Shown here: positions 1 to 11,378 of the stretch, piece after piece
Position numbering within the stretch: position 1 is the stretch's first letter
Layout: each line of letters begins with the position of its first letter
Origin: Theocolax elegans
Taxonomy: Eukaryota > Arthropoda > Insecta > Hymenoptera > Cerocephalidae
Direction of reading: 5' to 3'
DNA length: 64,000 bases
Assembly (NCBI GenBank): GCA_026168455.1
Contig: CM047430.1
Location: forward strand, 72,951,044-73,015,043
Made by a program: the position numbers and the translations under genes
Notes under the pieces: generated by a model
Database searches by the model: none
The model's input: the letters and a program-made list of their open reading frames with translations, nothing else
What the model was told of the DNA's origin: nothing

Positions 1-1436
1 CAAAATGCATTCCAAATCAATCCAGCCGGCCGGGAAACGAAATCGAAAATTTTCTAAATATAGACGTTTTGGCCGGTTATATGTGGGTTTTTAGGCATAA
101 ACATACATTCCAATTCAATCCAGCGAGCCATTAACAAAATGAATAATTTTGAAAATATTGACGTTTTGGCCGGTTATATGCATATTTTTACACATAAGAA
201 TACATTTGAATTCAATCCACCCGGCCGTGAAACGAAATCGAAAATTTTCTAAATATAGATGTTTTGACTGGTTATATGTGTGTTTTTAAGCATAAAAATG
301 CATTTGAATTCAATGCAGCCGGCCGTGGAACGAAATCGAAAATTTTGAGAATATAGACGATTTGGCTGTTTATATGCTTGTATTAACACATAAAAATTCC
401 AATTCAATCCAACCGGCCGTGAAACGAAATGAAAAATTTTCAAAATATAGACGTTTTGGTCGGTTATATGTGTGTTTTTGCGGATAAAAATGCATTTGAA
501 TCACGGCAGACGAGAAAAATAAAAATTTCGAAAATATCGACGTTATCGCCGGTTATATGCATGTATTTACACATCAACTATATTCGAATTCACTCCAGCC
601 GGCCGTGAACAAAATCGAATATTTAGAAAATATCGACGTTTTGGCCGGTTATATGCACAAATTGACACAGAAAAATGCATTCCAATTCAATCCAGCCGAC
701 CGTGGAACGAAATCTAAAATTTTCATAATATAGACGTTTAGGCGGGTTATATGCATGTATTTACACATCAAAATGCATTCCAAATCAATCCAGCCGGCCG
801 GGAAACGAAATCGAAAATTTTCTAAATATAGACGTTTTGGCCGGTTATATGTGGGTTTTTAGGCATAAACATACATTCCAATTCAATCCAGCGAGCCATT
901 AACAAAATGAATAATTTTGAAAATATTGACGTTTTGGCCGGTTATATGCATATTTTTACACATAAGAATACATTTGAATTCAATGCAGCCAGCCGTGAAA
1001 CGAAATCGAAAATTTTCTAAATATAGATGTTTTGACTGGTTATATGTGTGTTTTTAAGCATAAAAATGCATTTGAATTCAATGCAGCCGGTCGTGGAACG
1101 AAATCGAAAATTTTGAAAATATAGTCGATCTGGCCGGTTATATGCATGTATTAACACATAAAAATACATTCCAATTCAATCGAGACGGCCGTGAAACGAA
1201 ATGAAAAATTTTCAAAATATAGACGTTTTGGTCGGTTATATGTGTGTTTTTGCGCATAAAAATGCCTCTGAATTTGTTCAACACGGCAGACGAGAAAAAT
1301 CAAAAATTTTCAAAGTATCGACGTTTTCGCCGGTTATATGCATGTAATTACACATAAAATATATTCGAATTCTGTCCAGCCAACCGTGAACAAAATCGAA
1401 TATTTAGAAAATATCGACGTTTTGGCCGGTTACATG
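1..1436. repeat. Satellite array: ~96-bp monomers in a 768-bp higher-order repeat
   Basis: About 15 head-to-tail monomers of roughly 96 bp. Each carries a CCGGCCGTGAAACGAAATCG-like block, then a tract ending GACGTTTTGGCCGGTTATATG, then a TTTACACATAAAAATGCATT-like block. Neighbouring monomers differ clearly, but the sequence beginning at base 1 recurs at 769 with the same monomer order and the same monomer-specific variants. The higher-order period is therefore 768 bp, or eight monomers. The second block is cut off near 1436. The array probably continues to the left of the window. No coding potential; the short open frame at 249-443 is incidental. Confidence 0.95.
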
Positions 1437-1589
1437 TAATAAAAGTTTTAACAATTGTTCTCATATAGGTAATATTTCATAAAGCAATAATTAAGTAGTG
1501 TTTAACTAAATAAAAACTATATTCGACTTACAAAAAGTTTCCAAGTGATTTATCTAGAAAAGAAAAATAATTAGAAAAACACTAAGGTG

Positions 1590-2540
1590 TTAACTAAAGT
1601 AATTTCGCAAGCGAAATTAATTTATAAATTGGAGGAATTCTAAAAAATTGGTTACAATAACAAGAAACTATGGCAATTTATTAGAAACAAATTTAATAAG
1701 ACAACTACAAAAAATAATGATTGTTCCGAAATGTTAGACATTAATAATGTTAGGGTCACTAATCATCTAAAAGATAAACAAACAATAAAAATAAATAATA
1801 AAAGCATTTTTATATTACCAACGTAATGCATTATGTAATGTAAGTGTAATACATAAAATGGTTTTAAATATGAGAGATACTTCGGGGGACCCGGATGGGA
1901 TTAATACTACAACACTCAAATTTCTCATTAAATATGTAGACAACCTTCGAAAAATATTTTGAATAAGTGTATTGATAAAGAAAATTGGGCAATGTATCTT
2001 AAAGAAGCAGAAATCATTCGTATTCACAAGAATGATGATAAGCTTTCTCCTAATAATTATAAATCAATTTCTCTTATTTCTAATATTGCAAAAGTTTTGA
2101 ATAAATTATTTATAAACTATAAAAAACTAATTCTAAAACTTGTATCTTATGGTGTTAGAGTTCAAATGCTTAATTTATTGAATGATTGTCTAACTGATAG
2201 ATATCAAAGAGTTAAACTAAAAATAATTAAACTTGTTGGTCTTCCAGTAACTATGGGGGTCCCGTAGGGTATTGTGTAATATTGAAGTATGCTAATAATA
2301 TAATATTATTATGTTCTGGCAAATCGTGGAATTGTTGTGAATCTTTGATGAAGATTGCCCTGCATAATATATTTGATTGGATTACTGCTAATTACTTACA
2401 TCTAAATGATATGGATAAGTTCATTTACATAACATTTAGAACCTATACGTTAATAGTATTCCAACTTAGCTACTTGGAATTATCATGGGCCTTACATAAC
2501 GAAAAGAACGAGATATTTGCATTTCATTTTTACTGAACTA
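1590..2540 (+). pseudogene. Decayed non-LTR (jockey-like) retrotransposon, reverse transcriptase fragment
   Basis: Translating the + strand gives, in order, a pre-RT linker (about 1640-1800, with LWQFIRNKFNK), the start of the RT domain (about 1870-1945, SGGPDGINTTTLKFL), the fingers motif (1985-2100, AEIIRIHKNDDK then SISLISNIAKVLNKLF), the SYG.R..ML..L.D.L.DR..RVKL region (2140-2230), and the palm around GVP (2255). The catalytic box at about 2285 reads YANN instead of YADD. The segment between GVP and that box is mostly deleted and contains stops, so the copy is dead. The domain order and the ISLISNIAKV motif are typical of jockey/CR1-group LINEs; the clade is inference. No endonuclease, poly(A) tail or target duplication was found. 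Confidence 0.85.
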
Positions 2541-2589
2541 AAAAATTATATATATAGCTTGTTTTGGCACTAAAGAATTAAAACGAAAT

Positions 2590-2915
2590 TATTGCTAAAA
2601 AATATTAATATTGTTCTAGTGTAATTAAGATTATTTTATGCATAAATATCTTCTTTATATACTGTTTCGGCAATGAAAGTTACAATAGTCTTAAAAATAA
2701 AAGATACAATTATATAAAATTCATTAAATTAAAAATTGCTATACTTGGTATTCGAAAATTTTTCGACGAAATACTTCTTATTAGATACACCGTATAGGAA
2801 GTAGCCATGCAAGTCGATTTATTGTTTTAATCTTCACACACAAATAATAAAAAAATATTCGAAAATAAGTGATTGGCACTACTATCTAACCTAGTTTGGA
2901 ATACCTCACTTACAC
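2590..2915 (+). repeat. Dispersed repeat, reverse-complement copy at 9640-9970
   Basis: This stretch aligns, with indels, to the reverse complement of 9640-9970. Shared blocks include CCATGCAAGTCGATTTRTT and ACAATTATATAAA. A third, shorter relative lies at 48481-48600 (GCAGCAACGTATAC, GAGTTGGATA). Similarity is moderate, so the family is old. No open frame or recognisable ends. It could be the tail of an old element. Confidence 0.65.
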
Positions 2916-3087
2916 AGGTGATGTTATTGAAACTAGAAATTACGAAGATTTTTATAATTATCTAATTAACAATCAAGAATATGTAAAATAAAATCCCAAC
3001 AAAAATAATAACTAAACGTTAAATTCGCCAGGAACATCTGAACCACTCACCAGTGAAACTTTTAATTACAATAGTGACGCTAACTGT

Positions 3088-3500
3088 TGTAACGTGTCCG
3101 AATGAGCCGCACAAACGGATATCTGTATGTATAGATATATGTGTGTGTACTCGCCTATAAATTGTAGCGAGTATGATTGGCTACAAAGGAGTGGGGGGCC
3201 GTCCTGCGAAAATCGTAGGTAAGCTGCGAAAATCGCGAGAGGACAAGCCCTCTTTCGCTCGAGGCCCACCGACGAAGATAGATTGACCACTGGGTTTCTC
3301 CGGTCGTGCCAACATCCAACGACGTGGCCTGACGCAAGACGTGGCCTGACGCGCAGTCATCGGCGGAGAGGTTCTCCGACGATACTCCTGATGGTCTCGG
3401 GCGAATTGAGCCAGCACTGATCATGCGGACGACGAAATTACTTTCGCAAGATAAGTAACCTCGGAACGAAATTCGTACGAACGTAGATTTCGCGTTTTGT
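3088..3500 (+). repeat. 5' LTR of the Gypsy element, 3' end deleted
   Basis: It matches 7917-8295 almost base for base. The main difference is an extra ~34 bp near 3143-3175 (with CTCGCCTATAAATTGTAGCG). Homology to the 3' LTR ends abruptly after CGCGTTTTGT at 3500, where the next codons belong to gag. That point is the left edge of the internal deletion. The shared interior also produces mirror-strand open frames (89-131 aa) that have no meaning. Confidence 0.9.
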
Positions 3501-3725
3501 CAAAATCCGCAAAATCATTATACAAATCAACATTACTCTCAAAACTATAGTAGTCCAGTATCAAATAATAGGTATAGCCAAACCCCGGGAGGTGTTTCAG
3601 GTAGATCTAATTATAATACATCTTCGCAACCACGACAAATACAAACAATGAGTAATAATCAAGCGTGTGCCAATTATCAAAGCATTAATCTTCCCGCGAT
3701 ACACGTGTTCCTTCACCGATAATCT
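3501..3725 (+). pseudogene. gag: Gag C-terminal remnant (Q/N/S-rich)
   Basis: One open frame starting exactly at the LTR junction reads as a glutamine-, asparagine-, serine- and tyrosine-rich segment (for example QNPQNHYTNQHYSQNYSS and later SNNQACANYQSINLPAIHV). Low-complexity tails of this kind are common after the nucleocapsid region of insect Gypsy gag proteins. No capsid domain and no CCHC zinc knuckle remain, because the deletion removed everything upstream. The 3726-3900 stretch continues in a decayed frame with stops. Its identity rests on position and composition. Confidence 0.65.
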
Positions 3726-3899
3726 CAAATCAAGCAATCAAACACGCGAACAGCAAATATACAAACACACACGGATAATTTAAACTAAAAATTGACGCGC
3801 TGAGTGTGAGCCCGTCAGCGTGTCCAGAAATTACGAATATATATATCGGAATTAGAGAAAGGGATCGAACAAAAGGCAAAACAGATAGGGCAAAGAAAA

Positions 3900-4235
3900 A
3901 ATACCTCCATCACCGCATATTCTCATTGAACTAAGTAATATAACAGGGTGGGCATTAGTAGACACCGGTAGCCAGGTAACCGCAATATCAGAAACATTTT
4001 ATTTAAATGCAAAGCAAACGATAAATTATTGGAGTTTCCGGTATCAAATACGATAGTTTCAGTAGCGATAGGAAAAAAAAGTACGCACGTAAAAGACAAT
4101 ATTTGCGAAGTTTAAATAGGTAATTATACTAAATCGTTTACTTTTTTAGTAATTCCATTTTTAACCTGTGATATCGTATTAGGTAATGACTGGCTACTAA
4201 ACAATAAAACAATCATAAATACGAAAGAAGAATAG
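3900..4235 (+). pseudogene. Retroviral-type aspartic protease remnant
   Basis: The frame from about 3903 gives PPSPHILIEL, then the active-site motif ALVDTGSQVTAISE, with its catalytic aspartate intact. The C-terminal part reads IVLGNDWL (about 4170-4195), the usual end of the retropepsin fold before reverse transcriptase. A frameshift near 4015-4030 and a stop near 4117 interrupt the domain. The following 4236-4640 is AT-rich with many stops; it would be the linker to RT but is too decayed to read. Confidence 0.8.
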
Positions 4236-4639
4236 TGACTATAAATAATTATAATATACCTGAAAAATTGACAATGTTTGAGGAAAGCATCTCAGACAGA
4301 ATTTTATTAATCGAAAACAGACGATATGACGTATATATATCTTATGAATGTTAAAAAATAAATCACAAAAAGAAATAAAAGAAAATGAAATAACATTAAA
4401 TAATAATAATAAGGATAATAATAATATAGGATTAGAGGAAAGCGAAGCGTGTAAAAATTAAAAAAAAAAAATCAACGATGATTACGATTTTATAGATGAA
4501 TTTGAGAATGAAATATGAAGGGAAAGATTAAAATGAAACAATATACCAAATGTAATAAATAAGAAGCGGAAAAAGACTACACGGATAAAGATATTCCGAT
4601 GAAGAAATAAAAAATAAAAGTCAGTTTGAGGAACTACAC

Positions 4640-5640
4640 TCAACTGCGTGCAAACTAACATTGGTCAATGGGGATATAAAATCTAGATTTAAGGAATTAC
4701 TAATAAATAGTAAAAAAATATTTGAATTAAAGTATACTCATGCGAAAGGTTATGAACACAAATAAAATTACAGAAAAAAATCCGGTGATAAGAAAAACAT
4801 ATTCAGTCCCGTTAGCACTTCGCGAAAAGGTGAGGGAAAAATTGAAACAAATGATTGAGAACGATATAATAGAACGGTCGGTTAGTCCATATTTAAACCC
4901 ATTAAGGATTGTTGTTAAAGTAAACGGAGATATTCGAATTTGTATAGATGCGAGATATTTAACAAAATCGTGGAAGATGATCACGAACTCACTCCGATAA
5001 TAACTGAAATGATCCAGGATTACGAAAACGTAAAAATTTTCTCGAAATTAGATTTTAAAGACGGATACTGGCAAATATTATTAGATAAAGAATCGCGTAT
5101 TTTAACTGCGTTTGTTTTTGACGGCTCAATGTATCATTTTAATAGCGTTCCTTTCGGTCTGAAAGTCGCAGGTAGTGCGTTTATGAGGGCATTGAGAAAA
5201 GCATTAGAGAATGCATCCCCACGATTTCGAAAGGCGTTGAGAATATACATGGACGATATATTGGTGGCTACAGTAACCGAGGATGAGCATATATATTTGT
5301 TTTAAAAGAATTATTTGAGACGTTGCGTGAATTTAATTTTACAATAAATTATCAAAATGCAGATTTTTTGAATCGAAAGTCAATTTTTCTTGGTTTTATT
5401 GTTTCGTCTAAAGGAATAGAACCGGACCCCGAAAGGATTGCTAAGATCACCGAATATGAAGAACCTAAAAGTAAAAAGCACTTACAATCGTCTTAGGTTT
5501 TGCAATTATTATCGGTGTTTTTATCAAAAATACAGTGATATATTGAACCTTTTAGGGATCTTCTTAAAAGTGATGCGATTTGGAACTGGACGGAAAAACA
5601 TAAACACGCGTTTAAAAATCTAAAACAGAACTTTGTAAAG
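4640..5640 (+). pseudogene. pol: Gypsy reverse transcriptase, frameshifted
   Basis: RT motifs appear in order over three frames. The N-terminal region (4740-4985) has REKVREKLKQMIENDIIERS, SPYLNP and IRICIDAR. The fingers and palm (4985-5290) have SKLDFKDGYWQI, TAFVF, FNSVPFGLKVA and the intact catalytic box YMDDI at about 5250. The connection region (5306-5640) has LGFIVSSKGIEPDPERI and DLLKSDAIWNWTEKH. Frames change near 4980 and near 5295-5305, and there are stops near 5495 and 5540. The catalytic residues survive although the reading frame does not, so decay is moderate. It continues into RNase H. Confidence 0.92.
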
Positions 5641-6078
5641 TCGGTATGTTTATCGCATATAATACCTGGAAAAATATTTAAGGTAGCAACCGACGCAAGC
5701 GAACATGGTATCGGGGGCGTGGTTTTTCAAATAGACGATAACAATAACCATAGAATCATCGCCGTAGCAAGCCGTTGTTTGACAGAAGCCGAATCGAGAT
5801 ACACGACTACTGAACGAGAGCTATTAACTATTATCTATACCGTATATAAATGTAATTACCTTCTTGCTGCGACTAAGTTTGAAATTATTACGGATCATCA
5901 GAGTCTAGTGTTTCTCGATTCGACAACGTATCATAACAGTCGTTTGATAAGATGGGCATTGCTTCTCCAGCGATACTCGTTCACCGTAACGTATTGTAGG
6001 GGGAGTGAAAATATCCCAGCTGACTTTCTGAGTCGAAATCCGATGCGAAGTTTAGAATCGACATGGAAAATCGCGTAA
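5641..6078 (+). pseudogene. pol: Gypsy RNase H domain
   Basis: A single open frame carries all the acidic RNase H landmarks of Ty3/Gypsy pol: ATDASEHGIGGV (first aspartate), TTERELLTI (glutamate) and ITDHQSLVFL (second aspartate), followed by the tether-like GSENIPADFLSRNPM ending. The frame is continuous with the 3' part of RT and stops at 6076-6078. This is the best-preserved domain of the element. The following 6079-6230 has no readable frame. Confidence 0.92.
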
Positions 6079-6229
6079 TGATCTCAACACTTAGTAAATA
6101 TTGTTTTTCCTTATAAACAAGATGAAATTTCTGCTTTAGTAATTTTTCGTTACATAAAAAAGAGCCCTTGTTGAAAGAAATAGTAAAGAACTTAGCTTTA
6201 AAACAAAAAGAAGATCATACATTAAATAA

Positions 6230-7426
6230 ATTAATAACGTTAACAAAGAGAATTTAAAGGAAAATTACTACATACATAATAATATATTATTTCATAAAGA
6301 GAAATGTGATGATAATTGGCGAATCGTAATACCAAACTCAATAAAGAATGATTTAGTAAAATTGACACACGAAAAACTCGGTCACCCAGGAGTGTATAAG
6401 ACGAGTAAATACCTAAAAACATTCTATTATTGGAAATCATTACAAAAAGACACGAAACGACACGTTTTATCATGCGATATGTGTCAAAGGACAAAGTACC
6501 TCACGATCGCGATGGAGGGGGAGTATCAACTTGTAAGAGCGGAAAAACCTGGTGAACTAGTCACTGTTGATTACTTTGGCCCCCTCCCTCGCGCTCGGGG
6601 GGTTTTCAGTACATTTTCGTGCTTGTTGACTCATTTTCTAAGTATGTAAAGTTATATAAATTAAGAAACGCGACGACTAAGGCGACATTAAATAGACTAT
6701 TTGAAAGATACATCCCGGAGTGCGGTAAGCCAGCGAGATTATTGAGCGACCACGGTTCTCAATTTAACAATAATAAATGGAGAGAAAAATTAGAAGGCGA
6801 AGGAATTAAAGCGATATTTAGCTCAATACGGCACACGCAATCAAACCCAACGGAGCGCGTGATGCGCTAGCTCGGGCGAATGTACCGTACATTTTGTAAT
6901 GACAAACATACTTCATGGAAGAAATACGTAGATCACATAGAAAATATTTTGAATTGTACGACTCATTTACCACCGAATGCGCACCGTATGAGCTTCATTT
7001 CGGAAAATCGGTACAAAGCGAAATAGAAAAATTAGTCAAATTTCCGAATCAAAGAAAAATCGATCATCCACTAATGATAAGAATTGCCCGTGAGAACATT
7101 GAGAACATTTCAGGAAAAGAAAGAAAAATCAAAAACATTTCAAATGTAGTGTTAGGAATTGGCGATAAAGTTCTTTTGCGAGTACGACACCTATCGATGC
7201 GCTCGATAGAGTAACGCAGAAATTCTTTCACTTGTACGAAGGTCCATACCTGATCAATAAAATTATTAGCGTAAATGCGTTTGAATTGGTTGATATAAAC
7301 GATGTAAATAAAGTAATAGGGATATATAATAGAACAAATTTGCGAAATATCGAATACAAGAATGAGTTAATCACTGAAAGCTTGTATACAAAATTGAAAC
7401 TTTTAATTAGAATAAACATAATGTAA
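6230..7426 (+). pseudogene. pol: Gypsy integrase, frameshifted
   Basis: The zinc-binding HHCC module is at 6362-6490 (THEKLGHPGVYKT, then CDMCQRTK). The core follows with TVDYFGPLP (first aspartate), LLSDHGSQF (second aspartate) and NPTERVMR (glutamate) at about 6560-6870. The C-terminal part contains the GPY/F-type module at about 7228-7300 (FHLYEGPYLINKI). There are frameshifts near 6600-6620 and 6895-6915, and stops near 6868 and 7213. All three catalytic acidic residues are visible. The domain order after RNase H fixes the Ty3/Gypsy assignment. Confidence 0.9.
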
Positions 7427-7916
7427 ATATGTATATAATAGTAGTAATAACGGTAATAAATATATATAAAAGAGAAAGGTAAAAAAAAAAAAAAAATTAA
7501 GAAATGAACGAATGATTATGTAAATTTTTTGTAAATTTTGGCATTATGTAAATAAGAAAATGTAAAAGCGTCATTCTAGCCAAGGATCAGTGTGCGCAGC
7601 TGATTTTCTGAAAATCGTTAGGCCTGGCGAAATAATTTTATGATAAAGGTGTAATTGTAAGATGTTTGTACAATCTGTATATATATGTGTATATACTTAT
7701 TACTCTTCGACTACTCGTTTAACGTTGACGGAATAAACAAAGCTGTGTACTTAATTATAATGATCATAAGTCAATTTAGCTGTTTAAAACGGTCGATCGA
7801 TTTACTGGAATAGTCTCGCGTTATTATAAGTCAAATTGTCTAAACAGCGCGAAGTCTGGGTTCGTTTCGAAGCGCATCTTTCTGCTGTTACCCCTATCAG
7901 CAGAAAAGGGGGAGAA
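7427..7916 (+). promoter_or_regulatory. Gypsy 3' untranslated region with hairpin and polypurine tract
   Basis: No open frame. Just before the 3' LTR there is a short hairpin, TCTGCTG (7881-7887) pairing with CAGCAGA (7898-7904). It is followed by the purine run GAAAAGGGGGAGAA (7903-7916) that directly precedes the LTR start. This is the standard position of the plus-strand primer. An A-run at 7482-7496 lies upstream. Absence of env here suggests a non-errantiviral lineage or loss of env. Confidence 0.75.
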
Positions 7917-8440
7917 TGTAACGTGTCCGAATGAGCCGCACAAACGGATATCTGTATGTATAGATGTATGATTGGCTACAAAGGAGTGGGGGGCCGTCCT
8001 GCGAAAATCGTAGGTAAGCTGCGAAAATCGCGAGAGGACAAGCCCTCTTTCGCTCGAGGCCCACCGACGAAGATAGATTGACCACTGGGTTTCTCCGGTC
8101 GTGCCAACATCCAACGACGTGGCCTGACGCAAGACGTGGCCTGACGCGCAGTCATCGGCGGAGAGGTTCTCCGACGATACTCCTGATGGTCTCGGGCGAA
8201 TTGAGCCAGCACTGATCATGCGGACGACGAAATTACTTTCGCAAGATAAGTAACCTCGGAACGAAATTCGTACGAACGTAGATTTCGCGTTTTGTTCTTT
8301 CCGCCACGTACCTTAATTTCGTATCTTCGCTCGTGGTCGATCGGTCGTTTACATAAGCTATTATTGTACCATTGTACGAAAATGTAAATAAAATTATACA
8401 TACCGTTGACCGATTTAAAGAAGTCCTTTTTCTAAGCCAT
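7917..8440 (+). repeat. 3' LTR of the Gypsy element
   Basis: It starts TGTAACGTGTCCG and matches the 5' LTR up to 8295. It then continues through a region absent from the truncated 5' copy, which includes AATAAA-like signals near 8385-8395 (GTAAATAAAATTATACATA). That region is the likely R/U5 part. The exact end cannot be fixed; 8440 is an estimate, and no TG...CA end with a target duplication was found. Confidence 0.75.
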
Positions 8441-9639
8441 TTACCCACCTTGTTATTTAAAGAAAATAATTCTCTATATAGAAATAATTCTTCACAGTCT
8501 CGGAAATCGTGTCAAGATTATTGAATTTACTCTCTAATTTCGACGGTACTGACATCAAAGTAAGTTCTTTAGTTGCATCACACAACAGTCACTACAATTT
8601 TTATTGCACGGATTCGTCTTGGCATAACATTATACTTTTTATCTAATTAACTATTATTATTTTTTCTATATAATTTTCGGTTGACCAAATTAAATTAGGA
8701 CGTATTACACATTTCAATGGCCTGGGCAAATTAAAAAATGCATAATTTATGGAGATATTAAAAAAAACTATATTATTTAATTATGTTGCGAAATCTTAAA
8801 TAGGGCAATTTATTTCATTGATATCGGCGGAAAGTTGAAACCAAATACTATCTACAGAATTTTTTTTATATACTTTTACCCTATTTATTGCACTTTTGTT
8901 GATATTTTAAATATTTCATTTTATCTTATTTATGCAGGAAACCATTATAGACTGCCATCTAGCGACCTTTGCCTAGTACATTTGCCAAGTCGATACTTCA
9001 ATCATATCGGCATTCAGCAGTCGGTATAGTCTGTACTGTTTTATGTTGCCGGAAGATGCTCTATAATTGACTCGTTACCTATTATAAGTATTTTCTGATA
9101 ATAATTATTATATTTTATTAATTAGAAGCACGAGGCAAATTAATTTAGTTTAAGGGCAATTATGTCCTTTTCAAATAAATGAAAAATAATCATTTTTTAC
9201 GGAGATATAGAGTTTTAAAGTTGTAGAAAAATATGTAATTTTTATTATTTTTTATGAAAATTCTGAAAGGGGACAATTAAAAATTTGAACGTAGAAGAAT
9301 TGGGCAAATAAAGCACTATCGGTATATAATTTTTTTTAATTAAAATATCACAATTACAGCCTGTTTGTGGGGCGGGGGGTGGAGTGGTGCATTCACCAGT
9401 TTTATCCCAGCTTGTCAAAAACTTCAGTTCGTTGTCAATCTCAAAAATCAAAATATACTTCGGGCAAAGGCGCAGAAATTCAAAATACTGCATTCAACGT
9501 TTTCTATATCTATAATATAAATTAACACAAATTAAAATTAAAATATCGAGGAATCAAATATTTCGAAATACAGGAATGTATACGGAAATAATTTTAATAG
9601 AGTAATAAATAATTGGAAAGAATACCTAACTATATGTCA
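8441..9639. other. AT-rich non-coding interval
   Basis: No gene supported. The sequence is AT-rich with a G-rich tract at 9368-9383 (GTGGGGCGGGGGGTGG). 8441-8640 contains CACACAACAGTCACTACAAT, which resembles the reverse complement of the sequence just left of the Gypsy element (3070-3090). An older element with inverted ends may therefore surround the Gypsy insertion; this is weak. The open frames at 8835-9029 and 9245-9493 match nothing I know. Confidence 0.5.
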
Positions 9640-9970
9640 GAGTTGGATAAGTATAGTCACCAACCACTTAGTTTCGAATACTTTTTCATTATTTGAGTGT
9701 AAAGATTAAAGAAACAAATCGACTTGCATGGCAGCAACGTATACGGTGTATTTATATACCAAATAACGCTATTGGAAGGATTCGATTGTATACTTTTCGA
9801 ATACAGAGTAGAATTTTTTAATTTATATAATTGTAACTTTCATTTTTAAGATTTTAACTTTCATTATAAAAACAGTGTATAACATGATTTAAAATACGCT
9901 AAAACAATATTGATATTTTTAGTATAAGACTAGAAGCAGAATAAAAATATTCTTATAATGTCTTTAACAT
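9640..9970 (-). repeat. Dispersed repeat, inverted partner of 2590-2915
   Basis: The reverse complement aligns to 2590-2915 across most of its length with indels. Conserved blocks include AAATCGACTTGCATGG and ACGGTGTATTTA. The two copies lie on either side of the LINE end and Gypsy element in opposite orientations, so a larger rearrangement is possible. Confidence 0.65.
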
Positions 9971-10987
9971 ATTTATTGCCCGGTGAATTTACTTTACTCC
10001 TTGTAAATTTCATTTCTTGTTGAAAAAATTTTTATTTTGTGATCATGGTGAAAAGTCTTGTAAGTATGCACCTCTAGAGTTATTGGTAATAATTCCATCG
10101 CGCGATTTTTTCAATCAAAGTTCGTCCGCGAAAATAAAGAATACTTTCACTTCCTTTTACTAACTATTTTTTTTTGTTTATAATAGCTCTTCTCGTTGAC
10201 CTCATCTATGGTGAACTCGTCTATTGGTATAATTTTAGATACAGTAATTTTTTGACAAAAGTGGTGCTAATATTTGATAGATGAAAAAGCTCTGGAATTT
10301 CATTATGCAAAGGCACAGGCTTAGTTTTATTTTATACAAGGGTGTTATAGTTACTTGCGTGTCGTTTGATACGACATATCTAATTATTATAAGTTACATT
10401 ACAATAACCTAATTCTCCTTCGCTTCTTTTTTATTCGCAATAGACGAAATTGTGATTTTTCGACTTTTCTCGTGAAATATGCTTATGCGCTATACAATAC
10501 TCGATAAATTTTAGTGACATAAACACCCCAAGCAATTTTACCGTCGAATATATTATTCCGCAGAATAAAGGTTAATAAATAATTTAATAAAGAATTACAT
10601 TTGAATTATAAAACTTTGCAAAATGTAAGGATCAATTCTGCACTAAATATGTATATTAGTTAAGCTGATTAAGCTGCAGAACTCTTAGAAAATTTAGTTG
10701 TAGTATTTGATTTATAATGTTAAGATCACTGGTTCCTGTATGTACAGCAAAGCATTGTGCACTTCTATATAGGGATTGTGTGTTTTGACAAATTACGTTT
10801 CTTCGAATTATTTTAGTCTATCGAGTATATATGGGCGATTCTCTTTTTTTCTTCTCTAAAATTTTTTTACATGTTCTCAAAAGTGTTTCCAGTGTATCTG
10901 AATGTTTTTAGATTTTTATATTACTCTATGTCAAAGTGGTGGACACTTAAAAAAGTGTAGCCATTTTTACACTTTTGGCTATGTTAT
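9971..10987. other. AT-rich non-coding interval
   Basis: I see no gene, RNA or element ends. Poly-T runs and scattered TTTTT tracts only. A small hairpin lies at 10955-10980 (AAAAGTGTAGCC ... TTACACTTTT). Confidence 0.5.
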
Positions 10988-11378
10988 TTAAAACGCACCA
11001 AATTTTGGGTGCGGACTGCAAATATTATCCAGAAAACAGAAAAAAAATTTTAATTGCAAAAAATAATTTGTTTAGAAGTTATTCTAACTTCAAATAGTAA
11101 GATAACTATAGTTTTTCTCGACAATAGCTGAGTTTACATCTATGTATCTCAAAATCTATCAACTTTTACTATATAACATTATACGTAACATTAGTTGCTG
11201 GTTTTCTCTAGAATTTAACATTTCGGATTAGAATTTTTAATCTCAACGGCGACGACTTATAAAATACAAGTCAATATTGATGTTTAAAATAAGGCGACCA
11301 CGCCATATATCGATTTTTTTTTTCCAAAAGTCTAAAAAAAAGCTTGAAGCAATACCTTCCTAATGGTCTGTAGCTGTC
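10988..11378 (+). repeat. TGGG-type snap-back element, left-arm fragment
   Basis: It matches the left arm of the complete element at 31023. Shared blocks are GCACCAAATTTTGGGT, AAGTTATTCTAACTTC, CTCAAAATCTATCAACTTTT, AACATTATACGTAACATT and CCAAAAGTCTAAAAAAAAGC. The terminal TGGG end is absent and the second arm does not follow, so this is a truncated copy. Confidence 0.75.

Larger units (their letters stand above)
3088..8440 (+). mobile_element. Ty3/Gypsy LTR retrotransposon, internally deleted and inactive
   Basis: Two direct LTR copies starting TGTAACGTGTCCG (3088 and 7917) flank a pol region in the order protease, reverse transcriptase, RNase H, integrase, which is the Ty3/Gypsy order. A polypurine tract abuts the 3' LTR at 7903-7916. 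The 5' LTR is joined directly to the last part of gag, so its U5 end, the primer-binding site and most of gag are missing. Pol is broken by several frameshifts and stops. No envelope gene is seen between integrase and the polypurine tract. The right boundary is approximate because the 5' LTR lacks the matching 3' part, and I found no convincing target-site duplication. Confidence 0.9.

Noticed and set aside
1..1436. CRISPR-like array
   Set aside because: Repeats are contiguous, variable and without unique spacers; this is a eukaryotic satellite.
3070..3087. Target-site duplication of the Gypsy element
   Set aside because: The left flank (TAACTGT) has no direct match after any plausible 3' LTR end between 8390 and 8600. 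The similar ACAACAGTCACT at about 8581 is inverted, not direct.
3155..3424. 89- and 131-residue minus-strand frames repeated at 3155-3424 and 7824-8219
   Set aside because: They lie antisense in the Gypsy LTRs and are duplicated only because the LTRs are.
7427..7916. Possible env gene of an errantivirus
   Set aside because: No open frame and no envelope-like features between integrase and the polypurine tract.
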